From Spirochaeta lutea (GTDB taxonomy: Bacteria; Spirochaetota; Spirochaetia; DSM-27196; Salinispiraceae): a stretch of 64,000 bases of DNA. The stretch spans positions 296,152 through 360,151 of the forward strand of contig NZ_JNUP01000065.1 of NCBI RefSeq assembly GCF_000758165.1, in the 5' to 3' direction. Below, piece by piece: positions 33,359-41,832 of the stretch. The notes below the pieces were generated by a model. It worked only from the letters and a program-made list of their open reading frames with translations, had not been told where the DNA came from and made no database searches. Each line of letters starts with the position of its first letter. Position 1 is the stretch's first letter. A program made the position numbers and the translations under genes.

Positions 33359-34129
33359 ATGGCAAAGAGTATAATTTCCGATATGGACGGGGTGATTTAC
33401 CGGGGGGGTACCCTCATTGACGGTGCGAATGAGTTCGTCCAGCGTTTATTAACCAGCGGTATTCCCTTTTTGTTTCTGACCAATCTCAGCGAACAAACCC
33501 CCCTGGACTTGGTTCGAAAACTGGAGCGCCGGGGCATCCACGGCCTGGAGGAACACCATTTTATTACTGCAGGCATGGCCACCGCTATGTTCCTCAAGCA
33601 GCAGCGCCCGGGAGCCACCGTCTTTGCCATCGGGGGGGGCGGGCTTATGAACGAGCTGTACAACGCGGGATTTTCTATTTCCGAGCATAACCCCGAGTAC
33701 GTGGTGGTGGGAAAGACAGAGTCCTTCAATTTCGAACAAATGAAGAAGGCCGTGCAGTTCATCTCCCGGGGCGCCAAGTTCATCGGCACCAACCCGGATG
33801 TTATTGATCCTACCGATGACGGCATTGAGCCTGCCTGCGGGGCCCTGTTGGCCGGCATTGAATCCGCCACGGGCCGCCGGCCCTACATTGTCGGTAAACC
33901 GAACTCCCTGATGATGACCCTGGCTACCAAAAAACTCGGGGTTCATCCCGATGATACGGTCATGATCGGTGACCGCATGGATACGGATATTGTCGGCGGT
34001 ATGGAGGCGGGTATGCGTACCTGTCTGGTTCTCAGCGGGGTTACCCGGCGGGAAGATATTTCGGCCTATCCCTACCGCCCGGATTACATTATGGACTCCG
34101 TGGCGGATATCGACCCCCTGGAGCTTTGA
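33359..34129 (+). CDS. HAD-superfamily phosphatase, NagD-like (subclass IIA)
   Basis: A 256-residue phosphatase. Motif I is SDMDGVIYRG with the nucleophilic Asp, motif II TNLSEQTP, motif III lysine in VGKPNSLMM and motif IV GDRMDTDIVGGMEAGM; the C2a-type cap lies between motifs II and III. NagD-like enzymes hydrolyse small phosphates such as UMP or sugar phosphates; the substrate here is not defined. An extended -10 element (TGGTACACT, 33341-33349) lies nine bases before the ATG, with no ribosome site, so the leader is very short. The next gene starts four bases after the stop. Confidence 0.9.
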   Translation: MAKSIISDMDGVIYRGGTLIDGANEFVQRLLTSGIPFLFLTNLSEQTPLDLVRKLERRGIHGLEEHHFITAGMATAMFLKQQRPGATVFAIGGGGLMNELYNAGFSISEHNPEYVVVGKTESFNFEQMKKAVQFISRGAKFIGTNPDVIDPTDDGIEPACGALLAGIESATGRRPYIVGKPNSLMMTLATKKLGVHPDDTVMIGDRMDTDIVGGMEAGMRTCLVLSGVTRREDISAYPYRPDYIMDSVADIDPLEL

Positions 34130-34132
34130 ACA

Positions 34133-34606
34133 ATGGGACGCCCGAGGGTTTTGGTTATGGTGATTCTCATGTCCCTGGCAAGTTTGGGGGCGTGGGGGCA
34201 GACCGTTGCCGGGGAGGTTGTCCTAGTGGTGGAGGTGGATCCCCGGGTGCTGCAAGGCGGCCCGGTGCTCTTGAATCTGGCCCTCCAGGACCGCAGAGAA
34301 TTTGATGATGCCCGGATTACACCCCGCTACAGTAGATCCGTTGAAATCACCCCGGAATCCCTGGGAGAGGCACCCCTGGAGCTGGTGTTTACCGGTGTTG
34401 AAGCCGGGGAGTTTGTGGTCAGCGGGTATATAGATACCAACCGGGACGGCAGGTTAACCATGGGGCTGTTCGGACCCACCGAGCCCTGGGGTATGGCAGG
34501 GTTACGCCGGCCGCTGTTGGCTCGGCCCCGGTTCGACTCATTGAAACTCTCACTGCCGCGGGATGTTTCCTCGGATAACAATAAAATTTTACTAAAAATC
34601 AAGTAA
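34133..34606 (+). CDS. Secreted DUF2141-like protein
   Basis: A 157-residue protein with a signal peptide (VLVMVILMSLASLGAWG, cleavage near residue 22-24). The mature part is beta-rich and includes SGYIDTNRDGRLTMGLFGPTEPWGMAGL, the calcium-loop-like and G-x-P-x-E pattern typical of DUF2141 exported proteins. Its role is unknown. It starts four bases after the NagD-like gene and is probably cotranscribed. Its stop is at the edge of the DUF2975 operator. Confidence 0.7.
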   Translation: MGRPRVLVMVILMSLASLGAWGQTVAGEVVLVVEVDPRVLQGGPVLLNLALQDRREFDDARITPRYSRSVEITPESLGEAPLELVFTGVEAGEFVVSGYIDTNRDGRLTMGLFGPTEPWGMAGLRRPLLARPRFDSLKLSLPRDVSSDNNKILLKIK

Positions 34607-34608
34607 AA

Positions 34609-34639
34609 TTTATTGCAAAACAATAAATACAATGATACT
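34609..34639 (+). promoter_or_regulatory. Promoter with 19-bp palindrome before the DUF2975/XRE pair
   Basis: TTTATTG (34609-34615), five bases, CAATAAA (34621-34627): a perfect palindrome. It overlaps a candidate -35 TTGCAA (34613-34618); GATACT (34634-34639) could be the -10. A good operator for the small XRE repressor encoded in the same operon. Confidence 0.5.
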
Positions 34640-34710
34640 GTTCTCCTCAGGGGGCTGCTGCGGGCCGATGGACTGCAGAGGCTCCTGACAATTTACTGAG
34701 GAGGATGAAC

Positions 34711-35280
34711 ATGAAAGAAATGAAAAACAGCTCCCTGCTGACATGGCTGAACGGCGCCCTGGGGGTAATGGTGTGGGTATTGGTCTTCGGCCTGGTCGTG
34801 CTCAGCGTCATGCTGGTATTGGGACTGCTGGGTGTCGGTGCCGGAACAGCCCACATGGAATGGTCCGCCATGGGTCTTCGTCTTGAGGTGCCAGGGGCGG
34901 AGTTCGACGGTCTGTTTTTTACGGTGTCTTCGGGAATGGGCATCGGGATGGCGGTATTCGGATTGTTGATCCTACTTCGGTGCCGGAGTATTATCCGGAG
35001 GGTCATCCAAGGAACCCCCTTTCACCCGGACCAGGGCAGGGATATGCGCTGGATCGCTTGGCTGATTCTGGCATCCGAGGCCTTCCAAACAGCAGCCCAG
35101 GTTTTTGTGGCCTCCCGGATCGGATCGGTGCTGCAGGCGGCAGCCGGCCCAGCCATAACAGCGGATGCAACGGTGAGTCTGCGTCCCGAGGTTATCTTTC
35201 TGGGGCTGATAATACTGGTTCTTGCCCAGATCTTTTCCTACGGTTCCGCCATGGAAGAAGAACAGCGCTACACGGTGTAG
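34711..35280 (+). CDS. DUF2975 membrane protein
   Basis: A 189-residue protein with four hydrophobic helices (about 10-45, 68-90, 110-135, 155-178). The end, FLGLIILVLAQIFSYGSAMEEEQRYTV, matches the conserved C-terminus of DUF2975. Such proteins are almost always paired with a YozG-like XRE regulator, as here. The ATG at 34711 is preferred over one at 34705 because AGGAGG (34698-34703) is at the right distance. Function is unknown, with a membrane-linked regulatory role suspected for this pair. Confidence 0.82.
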   Translation: MKEMKNSSLLTWLNGALGVMVWVLVFGLVVLSVMLVLGLLGVGAGTAHMEWSAMGLRLEVPGAEFDGLFFTVSSGMGIGMAVFGLLILLRCRSIIRRVIQGTPFHPDQGRDMRWIAWLILASEAFQTAAQVFVASRIGSVLQAAAGPAITADATVSLRPEVIFLGLIILVLAQIFSYGSAMEEEQRYTV

Positions 35281-35290
35281 AGGGGGCGGC

Positions 35291-35509
35291 ATGATCGAGA
35301 TGCGACTTGACGTCATGATGGCTGAGCGCAGGGTCAAACTGATTGACCTTGCCCAGCAGATTGGGCTGACCAATGCGAACCTGTCGATACTGAAAACCGG
35401 GAAGGCCCGGGCCATCCGGCTTGAGACCCTGGATGCCCTCTGTAAGGCTCTGGACTGCCAGCCCGGGGATCTGCTCCGGTACGTGGAGGATGCCGGGGAA
35501 GATGAGTAG
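35291..35509 (+). CDS. YozG-like XRE transcriptional regulator
   Basis: A 72-residue single helix-turn-helix domain: MIEMRLDVMMAERRVK followed by LAQQIGLTNANLSILKTGKARAIRLETLDALCKALDCQPGDLL. Small Cro/CI-type repressors of this form are encoded directly after DUF2975 genes. The ATG at 35291 has a G-rich ribosome site and is 10 bases after the DUF2975 stop. It may bind the palindrome at 34609-34627. Confidence 0.88.
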   Translation: MIEMRLDVMMAERRVKLIDLAQQIGLTNANLSILKTGKARAIRLETLDALCKALDCQPGDLLRYVEDAGEDE

Positions 35510-35513
35510 TCGG

Positions 35514-35546
35514 GGTCAGATCCGATATAATCGGTACCATCTGACC
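35514..35546 (+). terminator. Hairpin downstream of the XRE gene
   Basis: GGTCAGAT (35514-35521) pairs exactly with ATCTGACC around 35539-35546, with an inner CCGAT/ATCGG stem. There is no U-run, so it may be a processing or stability hairpin more than a classical terminator. Confidence 0.4.
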
Positions 35547-35559
35547 GGGGCCCTGATGT

Positions 35560-35647
35560 GACGCACCCTTCCGGGCTGGGGTTACTTGGCTTAAAATGCG
35601 GCTGTTCGTGCTAACAAGCAGATGCACCCATCCGGGCTGGGGTTACT
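35560..35647. repeat. 27-bp direct repeat ending in the chemoreceptor stop codon
   Basis: 35560-35586 and 35621-35647 differ at only two positions (shared core TCCGGGCTGGGGTTACT), 61 bases apart. The second copy contains the last codons of the minus-strand chemoreceptor gene, so a duplication of its 3' end is likely. Confidence 0.75.
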
Positions 35648-37262
35648 CCCGGATTTCCTGGAGGATGCGCTCCATGGTCCGGCGGTTTTGCTGACCGATT
35701 TCTTCCACGGTGGAGGCTTGGTTGAATACCCCGCCGGTGTGCTCCTCAATTTGTTGAAAGTGGGTTTTTACGGCACCAACATGATCGGCCATGGCGGCAA
35801 AGCCGGCCCGGTTCTGCCCCAAGGCTTCCTCCATAGTCTCCAGGGCGCTGGTTACCTGGGATGAGAGGGCCTGGAGGGTGTCAACCTGCTCGGTGATGCC
35901 CTGGGAGAAGGTGTTGGTTTCCCGGGCGTCGTTGAGGACTTGTTCGAAGGCGGTTTTTACCCCGCTAATGTTCTGGATGATCTGATCAAAGAGGGTTTTG
36001 AGAACGGCGGCTGCTTCACCTGTTTCTTGGATTTGCAGGGAGGTTTCTTTGAGATTCTCCCGGATACGGCCGGAGTTCTGATTCGTTTCACCGGCCAGGG
36101 TGCGTATTTCCGACGCAACCACGGCAAAGCCTCTGCCGGAATCTCCGGCGTGGGCGGCCTCAATGGCAGCGTTCATGGCTAGGAGGTTGGTTCGTTCGGC
36201 TATGTCCTCGATCACCTGGATTACCTGGAGCATCTGGGCGCTTCCCTGGGATATCCGGGTAAAACGGTTCATGGTGGTATCCAGCTGGTGCTGGCCCTCC
36301 TGGGCGCTGGTGATCAGCTGGGATAAGATGGTGTTCTGCTGTTCAGCGGCCTTCTGGACCTGGGTGATTCGGGCGGAGATCTCCTGAACACCCCGGGAGA
36401 CCTGGGTTATTCCCGAATTCTGGGATGCTATTTCCTGCTTCATCTGAGATTCTGCCTGGACGAGGTGGTTCTCCGTTTCACCCAGTTGAAGCGAGACGGC
36501 CCCCAAAGAGGAGACCTGGGAGTTCATTTCTTCCAGGGATTGGTTGAATCCGTCTACAGTTTGAAGGGTGCGGTGGGCGGATTCGAGCAGCCGATCACCG
36601 ATGTCTGCGCCGTCCCCGATGTCCTTTAATATTTGGTTCAGTTTATCATTCTTTTTTGCGGTTTCCTGCTGGTTATGTTCCAGCTCATCAATGCTGGTGT
36701 GCTGGGTTTTAAAGAGCTGGTAGGCGAAGTATCCGGTTAGACCCATAAGGAGGGCGATGACCCCGGCATCGAAGAGCAGCTGGCTCCTGATTTGGGGTTG
36801 ATCCTGGAAGAGGGGGGCATACCGGACTAGGGCCACGGTCATGACCATGGTGATGGAGTAGATGACCGTCGCCCAAATCTGCCATGTTGCGAAGGCAAGC
36901 ATGGGAACGGTGAGGAAGGTCGAGAGGAGGTACATCCCCAGGGAGTAGATACTCTTGGGGTTTCCATCGAAGGGTCGTAGGAAATACAGGGTTGTTGCGG
37001 CGGCTATGAAAATCACCATAACTACAATACTGGCAACCCGGAAGCTGCCCCGGAGAATTTGTAGATTCACCACCACCAATAACAGGGTTACCCCGAATTC
37101 CCCCAGGGCGACGCCGATCTCGCCTTCGATGGCTCTAAGCAGCCCCAGAAGCAGAAAGCCCACGGCTAGGATGATATTGATCCAGAAGAGGCTCTGGGCC
37201 TTCCGTTGGATGAGGGTTGTTTCGCCGTTGTATTTGGCGGCGAGGGTGCTTTGGATAGACAT
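35643..37262 (-). CDS. Methyl-accepting chemotaxis protein with six-helix membrane domain
   Basis: A 539-residue chemoreceptor. The N-terminal 200 residues contain about six transmembrane helices without a large periplasmic domain, so it likely senses within the membrane. Cytoplasmic signalling domain follows, with the near-invariant hairpin tip region [43 protein letters not shown], which docks CheA/CheW. Flanking coiled coils contain Gln/Glu-rich candidate methylation sites. There are no neighbouring che genes. The ATG at 37262 begins just before the first helix. Confidence 0.92.
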   Translation of the reverse strand: MSIQSTLAAKYNGETTLIQRKAQSLFWINIILAVGFLLLGLLRAIEGEIGVALGEFGVTLLLVVVNLQILRGSFRVASIVVMVIFIAAATTLYFLRPFDGNPKSIYSLGMYLLSTFLTVPMLAFATWQIWATVIYSITMVMTVALVRYAPLFQDQPQIRSQLLFDAGVIALLMGLTGYFAYQLFKTQHTSIDELEHNQQETAKKNDKLNQILKDIGDGADIGDRLLESAHRTLQTVDGFNQSLEEMNSQVSSLGAVSLQLGETENHLVQAESQMKQEIASQNSGITQVSRGVQEISARITQVQKAAEQQNTILSQLITSAQEGQHQLDTTMNRFTRISQGSAQMLQVIQVIEDIAERTNLLAMNAAIEAAHAGDSGRGFAVVASEIRTLAGETNQNSGRIRENLKETSLQIQETGEAAAVLKTLFDQIIQNISGVKTAFEQVLNDARETNTFSQGITEQVDTLQALSSQVTSALETMEEALGQNRAGFAAMADHVGAVKTHFQQIEEHTGGVFNQASTVEEIGQQNRRTMERILQEIRE

Positions 37263-37344
37263 ACCAAAAGTTTAGGATAAATTTCCCCCGGATACAAAGC
37301 CGGAATAGAAAAAATGATTTACCCCTGGGGCGGGAAGAAGAATC

Positions 37345-37374
37345 TTGCGGATTCTCCGAGCCAGCTGGTATAGT
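37345..37374 (+). promoter_or_regulatory. Promoter of the alpha-amylase gene
   Basis: TTGCGG (37345-37350), 18-bp spacer, TATAGT (37369-37374), 27 bases before the ATG. Confidence 0.55.
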
Positions 37375-37401
37375 GGAGGAACAACTTACATGGGGGTATG
37401 T

Positions 37402-39051
37402 ATGAAACGTTCTTTTGTATTGGTGTTCCTGCTGCTTTTGGGAGCGACCCTGGGGCTGAGTGCCCAGGTCACCCCGGAGGACAGCATGTACTTTTTAATG
37501 ACCGACCGGTTTTTGGATGGCGACTCGTCCAATAACTACACGGTGCGGCCCAGGGATCTGACGGCGTATCACGGGGGTGATTTTGCCGGAATAATCCAGA
37601 AATTGGATTACATAAAAACCTTGGGGTTCTCGGCTATCTGGATTAGTCCCGTGGTGGATAACCAGAGCGGCGGATACCATGGCTACTGGGCTGTGGATTT
37701 CTACGGGGTGGAGGAGCACTTCGGGGATATGGAGATCCTCAAGCGGCTGGTGGATGAGGCCCATAAGCGGGATATCAAGGTGATTATCGATCTGGTGGTG
37801 AACCATACCGGGGTTATGCATCCCTGGCTTCCTGATCCTGAGTATGCTGATTGGTTCCATGAGCGCCGGACTATTCAAAACTACGAGGATCAGTTCGAGG
37901 CGGAGAATTATTGGTTATCCAGTCTGCCGGACCTTGCCCAGGAACATCCTGAAACGCGGCAGTACCTCATCGATATGGCTATTTGGTGGATCGATCAGCT
38001 GGGCCATGACGGATACCGCTTGGATACCGTCCGACATGTTCCCCACGATTTCTGGACAGATTTCGCCCGGGCCATAGACCAGCGGTATCCGGATTTCTAC
38101 CTCATGGGTGAGGTATTCCACGGTGATTTTACCAAGGTAGGCAGTTACCAACAGGCGGGACTGGACGGACTGGTGGACTTCCCCATCTACTTCAGCATCC
38201 GGGATTTTCTCCGGGAGGGGAAGAGCGGAACCCAGTTTGCATCCCGGATTAACCAGGCCCGGAGCTACCAGGACCGGGATCAGATGGCCACCTTCATCGA
38301 TAATCACGATGTCCAGCGCTATATCAATCAGGTCCGGGAGCGGGTGGATGAAAAGCTCAGCCAGGGTTTGCTGTTCATGTTTACCTACACGGGAATTCCC
38401 CTGCTTTATTACGGTACCGAAGAGCCCATAGACGGGGGATCCGAGCATTCCGGACGCCGGGACTTTAATTGGGAGGCGGAGCTGCGCTTCGGCGGCCTCA
38501 TTTCCACCTTCAACACCCTGCGCAGGGAGAATCCCGCCCTTACCTCCGGGGATTTCCGTATTCTTTACAGCGATGAGCATACCCTGGCCTTTACCCGGAG
38601 CACCGATGATCAGGCCTTTGTGACGGTGTTGTACAACGGCGAGGAACCGGTGAAACGTTCTATTCCCCTGCCCGAGGATTTTTCCGGGTACAAGAGCGGG
38701 GTTCAGCTGCTGGGACCTGAGTGGTTGGGCGATTCCGGGGGCAGCGACCGGCCCGGCCGGCAGCGGGAGGCCCGGGATCGGGAGGTTGTTGCAATAGCCC
38801 GTCAGGAATCGGTGGAGGTGGCCGATGAATATTCCGCCCGGGGTGCCAAGAATACCCGGGAATTGGAAGAGGCCGGCCGGGTGTTCCGGGTTTCGGGTGA
38901 TACTCTGACGGTCGAACTCGAGCCGTATACCGGTTCGCTCATTAAGATGTCCCAGGAGCCGGCTCCGGCAGGTAAGGGACTGCTGATTACCGTACTAAGC
39001 GTGGTCGCCGCTGCGGTGGCTGGTCTGCTGATCGGATTATTGGCAAAGTAG
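37402..39051 (+). CDS. Exported alpha-amylase, GH13 family, with C-terminal membrane anchor
   Basis: A 549-residue glycoside hydrolase that should cleave alpha-1,4-glucans. A signal peptide (MKRSFVLVFLLLLGATLGLSA) leads into a TIM barrel with all GH13 regions: DLVVNHTG, GYRLDTVRHV with nucleophile Asp208, MGEVFHG with acid/base Glu237, and FIDNHD with Asp303. Spacing between the catalytic residues is normal. The last 25 residues form a hydrophobic helix (LLITVLSVVAAAVAGLLIGLLAK), unusual for the family, which would tether the enzyme to the membrane. The ATG at 37402 follows a G-rich site; an upstream frame overlaps the promoter. The stop codon lies inside a degenerate repeat. Confidence 0.92.
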   Translation: MKRSFVLVFLLLLGATLGLSAQVTPEDSMYFLMTDRFLDGDSSNNYTVRPRDLTAYHGGDFAGIIQKLDYIKTLGFSAIWISPVVDNQSGGYHGYWAVDFYGVEEHFGDMEILKRLVDEAHKRDIKVIIDLVVNHTGVMHPWLPDPEYADWFHERRTIQNYEDQFEAENYWLSSLPDLAQEHPETRQYLIDMAIWWIDQLGHDGYRLDTVRHVPHDFWTDFARAIDQRYPDFYLMGEVFHGDFTKVGSYQQAGLDGLVDFPIYFSIRDFLREGKSGTQFASRINQARSYQDRDQMATFIDNHDVQRYINQVRERVDEKLSQGLLFMFTYTGIPLLYYGTEEPIDGGSEHSGRRDFNWEAELRFGGLISTFNTLRRENPALTSGDFRILYSDEHTLAFTRSTDDQAFVTVLYNGEEPVKRSIPLPEDFSGYKSGVQLLGPEWLGDSGGSDRPGRQREARDREVVAIARQESVEVADEYSARGAKNTRELEEAGRVFRVSGDTLTVELEPYTGSLIKMSQEPAPAGKGLLITVLSVVAAAVAGLLIGLLAK

Positions 39052-39150
39052 GTGCGCAGGCCGTAACCTCCGGCTCCATGGGGGCCACCCCTGGGGGTGA
39101 ACTGGAGAGGGACGCCATACCCAGGCTGGGTTACCGGTGATTACCCACTG
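39048..39150. repeat. Probable degenerate copy of the palindrome-ended repeat
   Basis: The left end GTAGGTGCGCAGGCCGTAAC (39048-39067) resembles the terminal repeat of copies A and B with small gaps; the right end near 39131-39150 (TTACC ... CCCACTGC) matches poorly. Length (about 103 bp) fits. It supplies the stop codon of the amylase gene. Confidence 0.35.
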
Positions 39151-39170
39151 CGGATAATAACACATTAATA

Positions 39171-39204
39171 ACGGGCCTTTCGTGGATGCGCGCGGGAGGC
39201 CCGT
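39171..39204. terminator. Hairpin between convergent amylase and srkA-like genes
   Basis: ACGGGCCT (39171-39178) pairs perfectly with AGGCCCGT (39197-39204), the latter including the stop codon region of the minus-strand gene. No strong U-run on either side; a possible bidirectional stop. Confidence 0.4.
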
Positions 39205-40280
39205 CATATGTGCCGGGCCTGTTCACGGAGATCCTCCAGCTCGGTTATCCAGAACGAGCGGGTTCCCCAGGCAGGATGGTTTTCCTGAAATCCCCGGTCC
39301 CGACGCTGCCTGCTCTGCCATGCCAGGTAGTAGATCATCCGCATGAACCGCAGGGGTTCGATGAGGGACAGCTGGGATTCTGCCAAGGGATTCCAGGACC
39401 GGTAGCCTTCCAGGAGCAGTTCCATCTCGTAGCGGCTGTCTTCCAAGCGGCCGGGAAGCAGCATCCAGAGGTCCTGGACGGCGGGCCCCGTCATCATATC
39501 GTCAAAGTCCATGAGCAGAAGGCCTTGGGGACCCCGGTCCAGGATATTTCCCCGGTGGCAGTCGCCATGGATCCGGATGAGGGGGATGGACTGAAAGAGC
39601 GGCTCGATATCCCGGCAGACCCTCCGGGCGAGGCCCAGAAAATCCAGGGATAGTTCGGGATGAATGACCTGTTCGGATTCCAACTCATCCAGGAACAACC
39701 GGGTGGAAGAGCCGGGGGTACAGGTGAGACGGTACTCGGCCTTCCGGATTCCCGAAGCCCGGTGCAGCCGGCCCACGAGGCTGCCTATCCTGATCCAGTC
39801 TTCTTCCCTGTCGGTGTCAAAACTGCGGCCGCTGCGTTTGGGAAAGAGGGAGAAGAATATCTCCAGCTCTTGGTCCTGGGGTGAAGGTTCGGCGGGATGG
39901 TCCAGGGATAGTACAGCCAGATAGTCTTCGGGATCGGGGGGCCGGTCGGAGTGCAACCCATCGGAGGGGGGCCGGTCCCGGGCGGATTCGGAGTCGGGCA
40001 GATGGGTGAGGGGTTGTTCCAGGGGCAGAGGCGGCACTACGGGCAGGTCTAGGGAGGCGCAGTCCAGGGTGAACTGGACCTCTTCCTCCAGGGCCTGCTC
40101 GGTCCACCTGCCGGGGCGGTAAAACTTGACCATGAGCTCCTGACCTTGGTCGGTGCGGAGCCCATAGACCCGGTTTATATAGCTGGGGTACCCGGTGACA
40201 GTACCGTCCAGGTTTAGTTCGTAGGCCTGTTCGACGGCAGCTATGACCATGGGAGGGGTGAGCCGGGAAAAATCAGACAC
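39204..40280 (-). CDS. srkA: Stress response kinase A-like protein (YihE/SrkA, APH fold)
   Basis: A 358-residue aminoglycoside-phosphotransferase-fold kinase. The catalytic loop IRIHGDCHRGNIL and the metal motif LLMDFDDMMTGPAVQDLWMLLPG are those of SrkA, a Ser/Thr kinase that protects E. coli from stress-induced death. A hydrophilic Pro/Arg/Asp insert (about residues 93-117, SESARDRPPSDGLHSDRPPD) is not part of the usual fold. The start is a GTG at 40280, 10 bases after the luxS stop. It is the third gene of the mtnN-luxS operon. Confidence 0.86.
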   Translation of the reverse strand: MSDFSRLTPPMVIAAVEQAYELNLDGTVTGYPSYINRVYGLRTDQGQELMVKFYRPGRWTEQALEEEVQFTLDCASLDLPVVPPLPLEQPLTHLPDSESARDRPPSDGLHSDRPPDPEDYLAVLSLDHPAEPSPQDQELEIFFSLFPKRSGRSFDTDREEDWIRIGSLVGRLHRASGIRKAEYRLTCTPGSSTRLFLDELESEQVIHPELSLDFLGLARRVCRDIEPLFQSIPLIRIHGDCHRGNILDRGPQGLLLMDFDDMMTGPAVQDLWMLLPGRLEDSRYEMELLLEGYRSWNPLAESQLSLIEPLRFMRMIYYLAWQSRQRRDRGFQENHPAWGTRSFWITELEDLREQARHI

Positions 40281-40290
40281 CTGGCGGACC

Positions 40291-40773
40291 CTAGTCCTGG
40301 GGATAGGCGAGGTTTTCGGGTTTCGGATCCCGGAGCACCTCTTGGATGAATTTCTTTGATTCCCATTTTGCCATGGGTAGATCGTGGCTCAGGTAATTAC
40401 CGCAGTCCCGGGCGGCGGCTCCCGGAACATCCTCGTTAAAATCACCCATAAATTCGAACATTTCCCGCACCAGCGGCAGGATATCCCGGCTGGTCAGGTT
40501 TCCCTTAATGAGGAGGTAATTGCCTGTACGGCAGCCCATGGGCCCGAAGTAGATGACCTGGTTCGACCAATCGGGATGGTTGCGCAGAAAGGTGGCGCCC
40601 AGGTGCTCGATGGTATGCAGGGCCGGAACGTCCACCACTGGTTCTCGGTTGGGTTCCTTCATGCGTATATCAAAGGTGGTGACGTGCTGGTCGCCCAGGG
40701 TGTCGATACGGGACACAAAAACACCCCGCTGAAGGGTGTGGTGGTTTATTTCGAAACTGGGAATCTTATTCAT
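40291..40773 (-). CDS. luxS: S-ribosylhomocysteine lyase LuxS
   Basis: A 160-residue metalloenzyme that converts S-ribosylhomocysteine to homocysteine and DPD, the precursor of autoinducer-2. The metal-binding motif HTIEH (about 53-57), the catalytic Cys in GPMGCRTGNYL, and the third metal His region are present; length is typical. The ribosome site GAAGGAG precedes the ATG. The start overlaps the mtnN stop (ATGA), so the two steps of S-adenosylhomocysteine recycling are translationally coupled. Confidence 0.97.
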   Translation of the reverse strand: MNKIPSFEINHHTLQRGVFVSRIDTLGDQHVTTFDIRMKEPNREPVVDVPALHTIEHLGATFLRNHPDWSNQVIYFGPMGCRTGNYLLIKGNLTSRDILPLVREMFEFMGDFNEDVPGAAARDCGNYLSHDLPMAKWESKKFIQEVLRDPKPENLAYPQD

Positions 40774-41489
40774 GATGGTTCTCCTTCTAATGTGATGGTA
40801 TGACTAATTTCAATGAGGTCGCAGACCGCCGTTGCAGAATTCCGGGCTGCAAGATGGAGGTTTTCCTCGAAATCTCCCGTACTTGCTTCATCCGCCCGGT
40901 CGGAAACCGCCCGGATGATCAGGTAGGGGATACCCAGCTGGTGGCACGTTTGGGCAATGGCCGCACCTTCCATTTCTATGGCCCGGACATCGGGAAACCG
41001 CTTCAGCACCCCGGTCAGACTCTCGGGATTCGCCATGAATACATCCCCGCTGGCGACCAAGCCGGTAATGCCCCGGAAGCTGGTTGTATGCTCCAGCAAT
41101 GCTTGGGCGGCGGCCAGAAGCCCCGCATCCGGGGTAAAGCGGTCGGGCAGCCCAGGAATCTGGCCGGGTTGGTATCCGAAGGCGGTAACATCTACATCGT
41201 GGTGAATCACCTCCCGGGAAATTATCAGATCCCCGATGGCGAGGTCCGGGCCGATGCCCCCCGCTGCCCCGGTGTTCACCAAGAAGGCCGGGTTGAACAA
41301 TTCAATCATCAGGGTTGCTCCGATGGCTGCGTTCACCTTGCCGATACCGCATTGTAGAATGACGACCCGGTGGTCGCGAAGCAAACCGGTGTGGAAGGTA
41401 AACTGCTCCCGGGTAATGGTCCGGGGTTCCCGAAGTTCTCCCAAGAGCAGGGAGATTTCTTCTTCCATGGCTCCGATTATTCCTATCAT
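40770..41489 (-). CDS. mtnN: 5'-methylthioadenosine/S-adenosylhomocysteine nucleosidase
   Basis: A 239-residue nucleosidase that removes adenine from S-adenosylhomocysteine and methylthioadenosine, giving the LuxS substrate. Start MIGIIGAMEEEISLLL, phosphorylase-fold motif LQCGIGKVNAAI, NTGAAGGI, and the conserved EMEGAAIAQTCHQLGIPYLIIRAVSD with the catalytic Asp are visible. The ATG at 41489 has an ideal AGGAGG ribosome site eight bases upstream; a longer frame is rejected. First gene of an operon with luxS and srkA. Confidence 0.96.
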   Translation of the reverse strand: MIGIIGAMEEEISLLLGELREPRTITREQFTFHTGLLRDHRVVILQCGIGKVNAAIGATLMIELFNPAFLVNTGAAGGIGPDLAIGDLIISREVIHHDVDVTAFGYQPGQIPGLPDRFTPDAGLLAAAQALLEHTTSFRGITGLVASGDVFMANPESLTGVLKRFPDVRAIEMEGAAIAQTCHQLGIPYLIIRAVSDRADEASTGDFEENLHLAARNSATAVCDLIEISHTITLEGEPS

Positions 41490-41752
41490 GTAGCCTCCTG
41501 GGGTATCGTCCAAGTCCCCAACGTCAATGTACCTACGATTCGGGCGAATCTCCAGCCGGAGAGTAATCCGCCTGATCGGCCATTTCTTCCCGTGACGGCC
41601 ATTTCTCCTGTAGCACGCGCTTCTTCCCGTGACAGTTGCTCGGAACCAGGATAGCGAAAAAGACCGGTTCTTACCAGCCGGGGGCCGGAATCAGCGAGGT
41701 ACGAGCCGATCCCAGCGGACCCCTGGGTAATGGCTCGGAGCGGCTTCCACCC

Positions 41753-41800
41753 TTGACAAAACCCGGGCCAGGAATTAATATATGAACAAATGAGCATATA
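41753..41800 (+). promoter_or_regulatory. Promoter and ArsR/SmtB-type operator before the zinc/cadmium ATPase
   Basis: TTGACA (41753-41758), 17-bp spacer, TAATAT (41776-41781). Overlapping the -10 is TATATGAAC-AAAT-GAGCATATA (41779-41800), the imperfect palindrome characteristic of SmtB/CzrA-family metal repressors. Metal binding by the repressor would free the promoter. No arsR-type gene is visible nearby. Confidence 0.7.
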
Positions 41801-41832
41801 TAGATGAAGAGTACAGATACCAAGGAGCGGTT

